Of a stretch of DNA of 59,895 nt, positions 16,602 through 24,589 are shown piece by piece (position 1 is the stretch's first letter; the number at the start of each line of letters is the position of its first letter). The stretch spans positions 1-59,895 of the forward strand of contig JBBIMW010000012.1 of the NCBI GenBank assembly GCA_037444185.1, written 5' to 3'. The DNA comes from JAILZP01 sp037444185. GTDB taxonomy: Bacteria; Bacillota; Desulfotomaculia; Desulfotomaculales; Desulfocucumaceae. A program made the translations under genes and the position numbers. The notes beneath the pieces were generated by a model. It was not told where the DNA came from. It saw only the letters and a list, made by a program, of their open reading frames with translations, and searched no databases.

Positions 16602-18152
16602 CTACGCCGGCTTTATCGAACGTTTCCTCTCGGGAATCTCCTCGTGCTTGTTCTCGGTCGCTATTAAAGCATTGACTATTTTGGGCCTCGTATCCCCGGG
16701 ATCGATGATTTCATGCACCGTATAATACGTGGTCCAGTGTTTGCCCATCTGAAACACACTGAACATTTCCTTCAAAATATTTAAATAAAAATCGAAAACC
16801 TCCCGGTAATTCCCTCTCTCCCTGGCCTGGTCCAACTCCTTGTTAAATACGGCGCGCACCACCGTCTCCGGGCCGGTGGGGGCGAATTCCATGGTGGGCC
16901 AGCCATAGACGAAATCAGGAAACATCCTGGAGCAGCCCATAACAATATTACCTCCCCCGTAGGAACGTCTCAGAACCACGGTAATCTTAGGACAGGTAAG
17001 GTTTGCGTAACTATGCAGCAATTTCGCCCCGTGCCGGATTACGCCCATCTTCTCCCACTTGTCGCCGGGCACAAAGGCGGTGGTATCCACCAGGGTGACC
17101 AGAGGAATGTTAAAAGCATCCAGTATATTCATAAAGCGGTCGTATTTATCCGAGGAATCGGGCTCGAAAATGCCGCTCAGCTCTTCAGGGTTGCTGGCCA
17201 CAATACCGGCCACCCTGCCCCCGAACCGGGCAAAGCCGGTAACCAAGTGCGGCGCGTAGTCTTCCTTCAGTTCAAAAAACACCCCGTCATCAACAATTTT
17301 TTCGATAACTTCGTGAATATCGTAAGTAAACTTGGGATTGTCCGGCAAAACGTGCGACAGTTCTTCCTCCCTTCCGTAAGGATCGTCGCCGGCTTCGGCA
17401 TAAGGCGGCTTCTCCCAGCAGTTCTGGGGAAGGTAGCCCAGCAGGGTCCTGGCCATTTCAATGGCCTCACCGTCGCTGTCGGCGATAAGATCGCACTGCC
17501 CGCTTTTCACCATGTGGAACTGCGCCGACCCGGCGCCGGAGGATTCAGCCCTGCCGCCCAGCCACAGGAAAGAGGTATTCCTGTTCATGATAAGAAAGTC
17601 GGATAAAACCTGCAGGTAGGCCGTCAGGCCGGTACAGGGCCCCAGCAGCAGGCTGATCTTCGGGATGCTGCCTGAATGGAGGCAATACTGCCTGATCAGC
17701 CGGGCAATGCCGTTGAATCCCACATCGCCATTTTTCATGCTCAGCCTTTCCCCCGCCGAGTCGAATATTCCGATCAGCGGCACCCTCAGCTGGCCTGCCA
17801 TTTTTACCAGATCCACCAGCTTCCAGGCGGCCTGATCGCCTATAGAGCCCGACATTACCGTAAAATCCAGGGCATAAAGCATGACCTGCCGGCCGTCCAC
17901 CCTGGCCAGGCCCATAACGATCCCGTCCCCGGGGCTCAATCTGGATTTCCCGTCAAAGGGCGGCCGGGTATCCCTGACCGCGGAGCCGATTTCTTCGAAG
18001 CTGCCGGGGTCGGCCAGGCGGTCTATCCTCTCCCGGGCCGTGAGCTTGCCCAGCCGCCGCTGCACGGCGGCGCGATCTTCCCCTCCCCCGTTCAGGTTTT
18101 CCTCGCGAAGCTGGCTGAGTTTTTTCAGGTAACCATCCATCCATTTACCCAT
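16602..18152 (-). CDS. Acyl-CoA carboxylase carboxyltransferase subunit, paralogue 2
   Basis: Second full-length carboxyltransferase (516 residues): KLTARERIDRLADPGSF, FTVMSGSIGDQ, AFVPGDKWEKMG and a C-terminal YGWPTMEFAPTGPE like the family's FAWPTAEIA region. The acyl-CoA loop is FDSAGERLSMK rather than SGGARIQ. Both paralogues carry N and C halves, so they are not a split pair. A mixed hexamer, or two enzymes with different substrates using one biotin module, are both possible. ATG at 18152 follows GAGGGG. Confidence 0.9.
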   Translation of the reverse strand: MGKWMDGYLKKLSQLREENLNGGGEDRAAVQRRLGKLTARERIDRLADPGSFEEIGSAVRDTRPPFDGKSRLSPGDGIVMGLARVDGRQVMLYALDFTVMSGSIGDQAAWKLVDLVKMAGQLRVPLIGIFDSAGERLSMKNGDVGFNGIARLIRQYCLHSGSIPKISLLLGPCTGLTAYLQVLSDFLIMNRNTSFLWLGGRAESSGAGSAQFHMVKSGQCDLIADSDGEAIEMARTLLGYLPQNCWEKPPYAEAGDDPYGREEELSHVLPDNPKFTYDIHEVIEKIVDDGVFFELKEDYAPHLVTGFARFGGRVAGIVASNPEELSGIFEPDSSDKYDRFMNILDAFNIPLVTLVDTTAFVPGDKWEKMGVIRHGAKLLHSYANLTCPKITVVLRRSYGGGNIVMGCSRMFPDFVYGWPTMEFAPTGPETVVRAVFNKELDQARERGNYREVFDFYLNILKEMFSVFQMGKHWTTYYTVHEIIDPGDTRPKIVNALIATENKHEEIPERKRSIKPA

Positions 18153-18167
18153 GGCATACCCCTCTTT

Positions 18168-19526
18168 TCAATCTTCGTCCTCTTCCTCGGGGATGAACTT
18201 TTTGACAAATCCCGTATCAAAATATCCTTCTTCGAACAATTTGTCCGCCAGTATTTTCCTGTGCAGCGGAATGGTGGTTTTCACCGGTTCTATTACAAAC
18301 TCCTGTAAAGCCCGGGACATGACGCCCATTGCCGATTTTCTGTCCGGCCCCCAGGCTATGAGTTTGGCCAGCAGCGAATCGTAATAGGGCGGAATTTCAT
18401 ATCCCTGGTATACGTGGGTATCCAGCCTTACGCCGTAGCCTCCGGGAGGGCGGTAGCACTCTATTGTGCCCGGTGAGGGCAAAAACGAATTTTCCGGGTC
18501 TTCTGCGTTTATCCTGCACTCTATGGCCCAGCCCTTTTTATGCGCCGAAGAATAATCGCAAGCCAGAGGCTCGCCCATGGACAGCCTGATTTGTTCCTTC
18601 ACCAGATCAATTCCCGTAACCATCTCGGTTACCGGGTGTTCCACCTGGATTCGCGAGTTTATTTCCATGAAATAAAAGTTTTTCTTTTCATCCAGGATAA
18701 ATTCAACGGTTCCGGCGTTGAAATAGTCTATCGAACCGGCCACCTTCAGGGCCGCCCCGCCCATCTTTTCCCGCAGTTCGTCGTCCAGCGCGGGGGAGGG
18801 AGATTCCTCCAGCAACTTCTGATACCTTCTCTGTACGGAGCATTCACGCTCTCCCAGGTGGACAATCCTGCCGGATTTGTCGCCCAGTATTTGAAACTCT
18901 ATATGCCTGGGATTTTGCAGGTATTTTTCAATGTAGAGGGTGTCGTCCCCGAAGGCCGCCCCCGCTTCGGCCCTGGCGACGGAAAATTCCTCTTTAAGCT
19001 CTCCCGGATCAAGGCAAACGCGCATGCCGCGCCCGCCCCCCCCGGCGCTGGCCTTGATAATCACCGGATAACCGGTTTCACCGGCTATGGCCAGCACCTC
19101 ATCCCGCGAAACAACTCCCCGCATGCTCCCGGGGATTACCGGAACGCCGGCGGCGGCCGCCCTTTCTTTGGCTGCCAGCTTATTCCCCGCCAGGCGGATA
19201 CTTTGCGGCTCCGGGCCGATGAAAATCAGGCCCTCCTCTTTACACCGGGCGGCAAAATTATCATTTTCGGCCAGGTAGCCGTATCCCGGGTGGATGGCCT
19301 GGGAGTCAGTTTCCCTGGCCGCCCGGAGTATTTTCTCCATGTTCAAATATGTGTCCACCGGCCTAAAGCCGGCCAGGCACACCCCTTCATCGGCCATGGC
19401 GGTGTGCAGGCCCTGCCGATCCGCTTCTGAAAAGACGGCCACTGTTTTTATTCCCAGGTCCCGGCAGGCCCTGATTATGCGCACCGCAATTTCTCCCCTG
19501 TTGGCTACCAATACTTTCTTAAACAT
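18168..19526 (-). CDS. accC: Biotin carboxylase subunit
   Basis: ATP-grasp enzyme that carboxylates biotin with bicarbonate. Visible parts are the N-terminal KKVLVANRGEIAVRIIRA, the glycine-rich loop KASAGGGGRGMR, the ATP/Mg site EYLQNPRHIEFQILGD region and FMEINSRIQVEHPVTEMV with catalytic E and R. Length about 452 matches stand-alone biotin carboxylases, so the carrier is the separate small gene that precedes it. It supplies both carboxyltransferases downstream. ATG at 19526 or TTG at 19532 could start it. Confidence 0.93.
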   Translation of the reverse strand: MFKKVLVANRGEIAVRIIRACRDLGIKTVAVFSEADRQGLHTAMADEGVCLAGFRPVDTYLNMEKILRAARETDSQAIHPGYGYLAENDNFAARCKEEGLIFIGPEPQSIRLAGNKLAAKERAAAAGVPVIPGSMRGVVSRDEVLAIAGETGYPVIIKASAGGGGRGMRVCLDPGELKEEFSVARAEAGAAFGDDTLYIEKYLQNPRHIEFQILGDKSGRIVHLGERECSVQRRYQKLLEESPSPALDDELREKMGGAALKVAGSIDYFNAGTVEFILDEKKNFYFMEINSRIQVEHPVTEMVTGIDLVKEQIRLSMGEPLACDYSSAHKKGWAIECRINAEDPENSFLPSPGTIECYRPPGGYGVRLDTHVYQGYEIPPYYDSLLAKLIAWGPDRKSAMGVMSRALQEFVIEPVKTTIPLHRKILADKLFEEGYFDTGFVKKFIPEEEDED

Positions 19527-19553
19527 ATTCAAACATTCCTTATTCAGTTTCAG

Positions 19554-19811
19554 TTAATTCACTTCCAAAATCATCAGCACACCGTTGTCGGCCACAGGCT
19601 CTTCATTTTTGGCCACGATTTCGACTACCTTTCCATCAGCGGGAGATTTAATCTTTTGGAAAACCTTCATAGTTTCCAAAAGGCACAGAACCTGTTTCTT
19701 TTTTACCGTATCGCCCACTTCCACGTAGGGCGGGTCTTCCGGCGAAGGCTTGCGGTAAAAAACACCCGCTATGGGGGCCCTTACTTCCAGTCTTTTTGGA
19801 CTTTCTGCCAT
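19554..19811 (-). CDS. Biotin carboxyl carrier protein (biotinyl domain only)
   Basis: An 85-residue biotinyl/lipoyl domain protein. The lysine to be biotinylated is in CLLETMKVFQKI; the usual motif is (E/D)AMKM, so the ETMKV form is a mild variant. It has no N-terminal AccB domain, as in many catabolic carboxylases where the carrier is a free small protein. It lies 27 bases before the biotin carboxylase. Confidence 0.9.
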   Translation of the reverse strand: MAESPKRLEVRAPIAGVFYRKPSPEDPPYVEVGDTVKKKQVLCLLETMKVFQKIKSPADGKVVEIVAKNEEPVADNGVLMILEVN

Positions 19812-19840
19812 TCCTTAAATTCACCCCTGCCTTAAAAAAG

Positions 19841-20158
19841 TTAATCGGTTTCTATATACATGCGGAGCAGGTTTGCCCCGAAACATTTGCCAAGGTTGTC
19901 GCTGCGCAAGGACCGGGAGGCGCCCCCGTTCAGCGCCCCTCTCAGAACAAAGTTAAAGGCGTTTATATTGGGGACCTCGTAGCGGACCACATCGCCCTCC
20001 ACCAGGCCCTTGAAGTGATCCTTCACCCGCTCGGCGGTAACGTGTTTTTTAAGCAGCTGGTAGTCCTCGTCCCGGTAGGGAAAGAGGCCTATATTCACCG
20101 TGTCACCCTTGTCTCCGGACCTGGCGTGGGCCAGGTCCAGCAAAAGAACCCGGGGCAT
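19841..20158 (-). CDS. AtuA C-terminal domain protein
   Basis: A 105-residue protein matching the small domain that ends AtuA of the acyclic terpene pathway. AHARSGDKGDTVNIGLFPYR near the start is the typical region. It starts at 20158 behind GGAGGTG, one base past the stop of the larger AtuA part, so the two halves are made as separate chains that likely assemble. The biochemical function of AtuA is not established. Confidence 0.85.
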   Translation of the reverse strand: MPRVLLLDLAHARSGDKGDTVNIGLFPYRDEDYQLLKKHVTAERVKDHFKGLVEGDVVRYEVPNINAFNFVLRGALNGGASRSLRSDNLGKCFGANLLRMYIETD

Positions 20159-20159
20159 T

Positions 20160-21527
20160 TCAGTTCACCTCCAGGATGTCTATATTTACCTGTTTTTCTA
20201 CCTCACTCCTGGGTACAAGGGAAGACCACAGGCCGATCAGTTCCCGGGGCCTGGGCATGCCTCCGCCGGCTCCGCCGCCGGCCGTGGGCGGCCCGTTCAG
20301 CGCCAGGGGCGGCAGCAGCCGGGGCATCCTGGCCGCGTCCGGCTTGTTCCGGGTACGCACCGCAATCCTTAAGCCCACTTCGTTGAGATCCTCTCCGTCG
20401 CCCCAGGCCAGGGGCCCGGAAAGGGAGTTGAAGCCTATGTATTCCGTCAGTATCTCTTCAAAACCCAGCCCCAGGGCGGCAAACTGTTTCTTTATGATCT
20501 CTTCGGCCTTGCGGGCTTTTTTCATGGCGTGGGGCCAGGAATACCTGACCACCGCCTCGCCCATCCAGCCGTCGCTGTAGCCGATGGAGACCTTCAGTGT
20601 TTCCGGCCGGGGCTTGCCCCTCATTCCTGTAATACTGACCCGGTCGGGACCGTCCATTTCCAGCCGGCAGGAGGTGAAATCGGCCACCACGTCCGGGGTG
20701 AAGTAAGCGGCGGGGTCGTGGACCTCGTACAGCATCTGCTCCTTCACCGTCCCCAGGTCAACCCGCCCGCCGGTCCCCTCGGGTTTGGTCAGCACGGCGT
20801 CGCCGTTTTCATATACCTCGGCCACAGGGTAGCCTATCCTTTCCATGGCCGGAATGTTCCACCAGTCGCCGCTAAAATTGCCCCCGGTGCTCTGGGCGGA
20901 GCACTCCATCAGGTGGCCCAGGAGGATTCCGGCAGCCAGGCGGTCCCAGTCATCCCACCGCCACCCCAGCTCGTACACCATGGGCGCCAGGAACTGGGCC
21001 GGGTCCGAGGTGCGGCCGGCAATAACCACATCGGCCCCCCTCTCCAGGGCGTCCACCATGGGCTTTGCCCCCAGGTATGCGTTGGCGAACAGTATCCTGT
21101 CCCAGATGCCTGAAATATCTCCCCCGCTCTCCATGTCGGACAGGTCTACCCCCATATCCCTGAGTTTCTTTATTCCGGGCAGTATGTCATCGCCGGTAAT
21201 AACGGCTATTTTAAAACCCTTCAGCCCCATCCCGCGGGCGAGATCGTACACCGCCCGTCCCGCCCCGGCCGGGTTGATTCCCCCGGCGCTGGTCAGTATT
21301 TTTATACCTCTCTCCCGGCAGGGAGCCAGAAGCAGGTTAAAGAACAGGTCCTCCACGTATCCCTTGGCCGGATCCTTCTGTCTGGCCTTTTGCAGAATAG
21401 CCAGGGTCAGTTCGGCCAGGGCGTCACCGGCAAGGTATTTGACATTGCCCGACTGCACAACGTCCAGTGCCGGAAAGGGGGAATCTCCCCAGAAACCCTG
21501 CCCCGCCCCGATGCGAATACTCTTCAA
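20160..21527 (-). CDS. AtuA N-terminal (DUF1446) protein
   Basis: About 455 residues of the DUF1446/AtuA family, known from acyclic terpene and leucine-type acyl-CoA carboxylation clusters in Pseudomonas and Actinobacteria. Marks include GAGQGFWGD, TSAGGINPAG and GRTSDPAQFLAP. The start TTG at 21527 has AGGGGG 8 bases upstream and gives the family's usual beginning; GTG at 21536 is less likely. Together with the carboxylase and dehydrogenases it argues for an Atu/Liu-like route in an anaerobe. Confidence 0.87.
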   Translation of the reverse strand: MKSIRIGAGQGFWGDSPFPALDVVQSGNVKYLAGDALAELTLAILQKARQKDPAKGYVEDLFFNLLLAPCRERGIKILTSAGGINPAGAGRAVYDLARGMGLKGFKIAVITGDDILPGIKKLRDMGVDLSDMESGGDISGIWDRILFANAYLGAKPMVDALERGADVVIAGRTSDPAQFLAPMVYELGWRWDDWDRLAAGILLGHLMECSAQSTGGNFSGDWWNIPAMERIGYPVAEVYENGDAVLTKPEGTGGRVDLGTVKEQMLYEVHDPAAYFTPDVVADFTSCRLEMDGPDRVSITGMRGKPRPETLKVSIGYSDGWMGEAVVRYSWPHAMKKARKAEEIIKKQFAALGLGFEEILTEYIGFNSLSGPLAWGDGEDLNEVGLRIAVRTRNKPDAARMPRLLPPLALNGPPTAGGGAGGGMPRPRELIGLWSSLVPRSEVEKQVNIDILEVN

Positions 21528-21549
21528 TTGAAACACCCCCTGATGAGAA

Positions 21550-22332
21550 TTATTGTCCCTTCCACTCCGGCTGCCGTTTCTGGATGAAGGCCATGGCCCC
21601 CTCCTTCAGGTCTTCGCTCAGCAAGTCTATTACCCTGAGGGTGTTCAAAAAGTCCAGGGCCTTGTTAATCTCCATGTCCATGGCGGTATTAAAGGCGTTG
21701 AGACCCAACCTCAATACCAGGGGACTCCTGTCCGCCACCTCCGAAGCCAGTTTCATCACTTCCCGCTGAAAGTGCTCAACCGGAAACACAGCGCTTACCA
21801 AGCCCATATCCATGGCCTCGGCGGCGCTCAAGGACCGCCCCGTTAGGGCCAGTTCCAACGCCCGGCGAGGCCCGACGGCCCTGATGACGAAAGGGAAAAT
21901 AACAAAGGGAAAGATGCCTACCCGGATCTCCGGGGTGCCAAATCTGGCCTTTTCACTGGCCAGGGCCAGGTGGCACATGGCCGCCAGACCGCACCCGCCT
22001 CCCATGGCATGCCCGTTTACCGCCGCAATCAATGGCTTGGACATACGCAGCCCCGTCCTGAAAAGCTCTGTGGAGGCCGCCCCCTCCTGATGAAGTACTG
22101 GCGCGGCCTTTGATGCAATCTGGGCGAAATCAGCAAGATCCCCCCCGGCACAAAAAGAATCTCCCCTTCCGGACAGCACCACCGCTCCCGTCCCAGGGTC
22201 GCTATCGGCCTCCCGCAAAGCCTGTGCAATCTCCAGGGCCATTTTTTCACTGAGGGCGTTTCTCTTCTCCGGACGGTTCATATATACCAACCTGACCCGT
22301 CCCTCCTGCTCCACGGCTACTTGATCGTACAA
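21550..22332 (-). CDS. Enoyl-CoA hydratase/isomerase family protein
   Basis: Crotonase-fold enzyme of ~260 residues, first gene of the operon. It has NRPEKRNALSEKM, the oxyanion-hole region SFCAGGDLADF and NGHAMGGGCGLAAMCHLALAS. The position of the first catalytic acid is not obvious, so hydratase, isomerase or hydrolase are all possible; in Atu/Liu clusters the same place is held by a glutaconyl-CoA hydratase. TTG at 22332 is favoured by GGGAGGGAAGG just upstream. Confidence 0.85.
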   Translation of the reverse strand: MYDQVAVEQEGRVRLVYMNRPEKRNALSEKMALEIAQALREADSDPGTGAVVLSGRGDSFCAGGDLADFAQIASKAAPVLHQEGAASTELFRTGLRMSKPLIAAVNGHAMGGGCGLAAMCHLALASEKARFGTPEIRVGIFPFVIFPFVIRAVGPRRALELALTGRSLSAAEAMDMGLVSAVFPVEHFQREVMKLASEVADRSPLVLRLGLNAFNTAMDMEINKALDFLNTLRVIDLLSEDLKEGAMAFIQKRQPEWKGQ

Positions 22333-22408
22333 TGCCCTTCCCTCCCTTCCCGGCAGGCCCGCCGGCAACCAAATTATTATTACTGCGTTATAAAAATTGA
22401 CTTATTGG

Positions 22409-22437
22409 TTGAAGTTTAACTATTTGTATTATATGAT
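22409..22437 (+). promoter_or_regulatory. Candidate promoter for the TetR gene in the divergent region
   Basis: TTGAAG (22409-22414) and TATGAT (22432-22437) are 17 bases apart on the plus strand. The 250-base region between the two divergent starts (22333-22583) is AT-rich and should also hold the promoter of the catabolic operon and an operator; an imperfect inverted repeat (ATTGACTT ... AAGTTTAA, about 22396-22419) is a weak candidate. Confidence 0.45.
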
Positions 22438-22583
22438 AGCTTCCGTGAAGTGAAAATACCCGCAAAGCCCAACTGTAAAAACATAGCATTATACGGCGGG
22501 AAAAAAGCGCTGAACGGACGATTATATAATTTCGACAGGAAATTTTCGATATTCGGCAAATATATCATGTGAGGAGGAAAGCT

Positions 22584-23177
22584 ATGAGTTATAGAGAGGA
22601 AAGGGCGGCCGAGAGAAGACTGAACATAGTCAAGGCTGCGGCTAAACTGTTCAGCGAAAAGGGTTATCACGACGCCACACTGGAAGAAATTGCCAGAGAA
22701 TTGAAATACACCAAAGGCAGTATATATTATTACATCAGCAGCAAACAGGATCTCCTTTTTCAATGTCACGACATGGCCATGAACCTGCTGCTGGAAAACA
22801 CGGACAGGCTGAAAGAATCAGGGCTGCCGCCGGAACTCATGCTCAAGGAGGTCATCAAGGGACATATCGAGACACTGATGAGCGAATTCAACCTGATTAC
22901 CGTAACCCTGGGCAGCGACTACGAGCTGGAAGAAAAGTACTCCAAAATAATAATACAGAAGCGGGACAAATACGAAGACTTCATATCCGGCATAATCATG
23001 GAGGGTATCAGACAGGGGGTTTTCCGGGAAACGCCGGTTAAGCTGGTTATAAATCTGATTATGGGGGCGGCCAATTGGATAGGCCGCTGGTTTTCCCAGG
23101 AAGGGCCCATGACAATGCAAGAAATTGCCCAGTTCTATGCAGATTACCTGACAGAGCCCCTAATGGCCAAAAAATAA
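22584..23177 (+). CDS. TetR-family regulator, probably of the acyl-CoA operon
   Basis: A 197-residue TetR repressor. The N-terminal helix-turn-helix reads AAKLFSEKGYHDATLEEIA then TKGSIYYYISSKQDLL, the family signature. The C-terminal part resembles the FadR/fatty acyl-CoA responsive group. It is transcribed away from the 22332-10382 operon, the usual layout for a local repressor that senses an acyl-CoA. ATG at 22584 has GAGGAGG with a good gap; the GTG at 22569 lies upstream of that site. Confidence 0.9.
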   Translation: MSYREERAAERRLNIVKAAAKLFSEKGYHDATLEEIARELKYTKGSIYYYISSKQDLLFQCHDMAMNLLLENTDRLKESGLPPELMLKEVIKGHIETLMSEFNLITVTLGSDYELEEKYSKIIIQKRDKYEDFISGIIMEGIRQGVFRETPVKLVINLIMGAANWIGRWFSQEGPMTMQEIAQFYADYLTEPLMAKK

Positions 23178-23199
23178 ACAATTGCGCCCCAGCAGATTT

Positions 23200-23228
23200 T
23201 TTACAATCCGTTTATATGATGGTATAAT
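23200..23228 (+). promoter_or_regulatory. Sigma-A promoter for large noncoding RNA
   Basis: TTTACA (23200-23205) and a perfect TATAAT (23223-23228) with a 17-base spacer. It is only about 25 bases past the TetR stop and starts a region without any credible gene. Confidence 0.8.
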
Positions 23229-23234
23229 ATCAGT

Positions 23235-23822
23235 CAAGCAGTTTGTTGTTCAGTGATGCAGTATCCTAGTCGGAAGCCCTTTTACGAAGGCGGGGCTAAA
23301 AATCCGCCAAGGGCACATCGATGAAGTTCCTGGTGCTGGCTTTCGACGCCAGCGGGGGCTGGTGCTGGGAGTTAAGGACCCAGGGCTAAATACAAAGGCA
23401 TGTATGATGACCCTGCTTCCGTGGAGACCCGGTTTGTAGGCGAACAAAAAAAGTTTGCATCCGGGGTGTGAACCTGCATGTGGTAGACGCTGCGTGCAGT
23501 GTAGCCCGCCTTGAAGTGGCCTCGGGGGATGGAGGGGACTTCTGAAACCGCAGGCTGCAAAAGAGGCTAGCAGGAGGGCAACCGTCAAGGAAAACTTCTA
23601 GGCTGTCCATCACCGGGATGGGGCAGTCCGGGGATTGCAGTGCGGACTCAGTGGCAATCCGGTCCCGGGCAAACAGCCCGGAGGGGTTTTAAAGGGAAAC
23701 CGCCCGTACGGCAACGGCGGGTAACCCGCTGGGAAAACCTACCGGACCTAAGCCGCAACATTTACCCGGTTCTGCTGTCACTGAAAACTTTTAAGCAACC
23801 CCCAAAGGGTTGCTTAATTATT
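23235..23822 (+). ncRNA. Large structured RNA, probably OLE-like
   Basis: About 590 bases with a strong promoter in front and a terminator at 23791-23822 (TTAAGCAACCC paired with GGGTTGCTTAA, then T-rich). No reading frame inside has a ribosome site. Many short stems with purine-rich loops are visible, for example GGCGG/CCGCC (23292-23311), GCTGGC/GCCAGC, CTGGG/CCCAG and CCGGTCCCGGGC regions. Size, isolation as its own unit and host type fit OLE RNA, a ~600-nt membrane-bound RNA of anaerobic and extremophilic Firmicutes. The usual OapA gene is not next to it. Group II intron, RNase P and tmRNA signatures were looked for and not seen. Confidence 0.62.
23791..23822 (+). terminator. Terminator of the large RNA
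   Basis: An 11-bp stem TTAAGCAACCC/GGGTTGCTTAA with a five-base loop, followed by TTATTT. Confidence 0.85.
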
Positions 23823-23965
23823 TAAAAACAACCTATTCTGAATCCCCTGTCCCGCCGGGGAACAGATTGGGCGGACCGGGATAAATTTGGCAGTCCCCTT
23901 GCGCAACATTGGAGCATCTGGTAAAATAATGATTGAGCACAGCTTTGTGCACAAAGGAGATGCCT

Positions 23966-24535
23966 ATGAACATAATCAGAATAGGAGACAAAGTACTGAA
24001 CCCAGACCGCATTCACCGCACAGTGGATCAGATACTGCAGCTGCGGCAGGCCGGACTGTCCCAGCAGGAAGCGGCGGACCGCCTGGGAGTGGACCGGACA
24101 CTTATTTCCCGGCTGGAAAGCCTGGGGGAGATACGCAAGGGATCGCAGCTGGCCCTGGTGGGTTTCCCGGTGGCCAACGCGGAAGAACTGCACCGGGTGG
24201 CCCAGGCCGGAGGCGTTGACTTTATTCTGCTCATGAACGAAAAGGAAAGACTACACTTTGTGGAAGAAAAAAACGGGGCCGAGCTGATCAATCATTTCAT
24301 GTCCCTGATTTCACGGCTGAAAAGCTTCGACGCCGTTATTTTCATCGGCTCCGACATGCGCATTAAAATGGTGGAAGCCATCCTGGGCCCCAGGGTAATC
24401 AGCTGGGAAATAGGAATATCACCCCTGACCGAAGACCGCTGGGTCAACCCCGAACAGCTAAGACATCTTATCCAGCAGCTGAAGGACACCGGACAGACCC
24501 CCACGCAACTTGCGGCGGCACAGGCAAAAGAATGA
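23966..24535 (+). CDS. Helix-turn-helix protein of unknown target
   Basis: A 189-residue protein with an N-terminal DNA-binding motif (LRQAGLSQQEAADRLGVDRTLISRLES) like ParB/Xre-type helix-turn-helix. The C-terminal ~120 residues look alpha/beta (QLALVGFPVANAEEL; FDAVIFIGSDMRIKMVEAIL), as if sensing or enzyme-like, but no family was recognised. ATG at 23966 has AAAGGAG 5-6 bases upstream. It is 54 bases before the aminotransferase/reductase fusion in the same direction and likely controls or works with it. Confidence 0.7.
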   Translation: MNIIRIGDKVLNPDRIHRTVDQILQLRQAGLSQQEAADRLGVDRTLISRLESLGEIRKGSQLALVGFPVANAEELHRVAQAGGVDFILLMNEKERLHFVEEKNGAELINHFMSLISRLKSFDAVIFIGSDMRIKMVEAILGPRVISWEIGISPLTEDRWVNPEQLRHLIQQLKDTGQTPTQLAAAQAKE

Positions 24536-24589
24536 AATGCCAAATTATCTGGCATGAGCTATTACATATAAATCAAGAGGTATCGACGG

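Noticed and set aside
23250..23613. Minus-strand frames of 60-112 codons across the large RNA
   Set aside because: Composition is typical of chance frames in a structured GC-rich RNA, none has a ribosome site, and promoter and terminator are on the other strand.
23235..23822. Group II intron, RNase P RNA or tmRNA as the identity of the large RNA
   Set aside because: No domain V-like hairpin or GTGCG start, no GAGGAAAGTCC-type RNase P core and no tmRNA tag frame or tRNA-like ends were seen.
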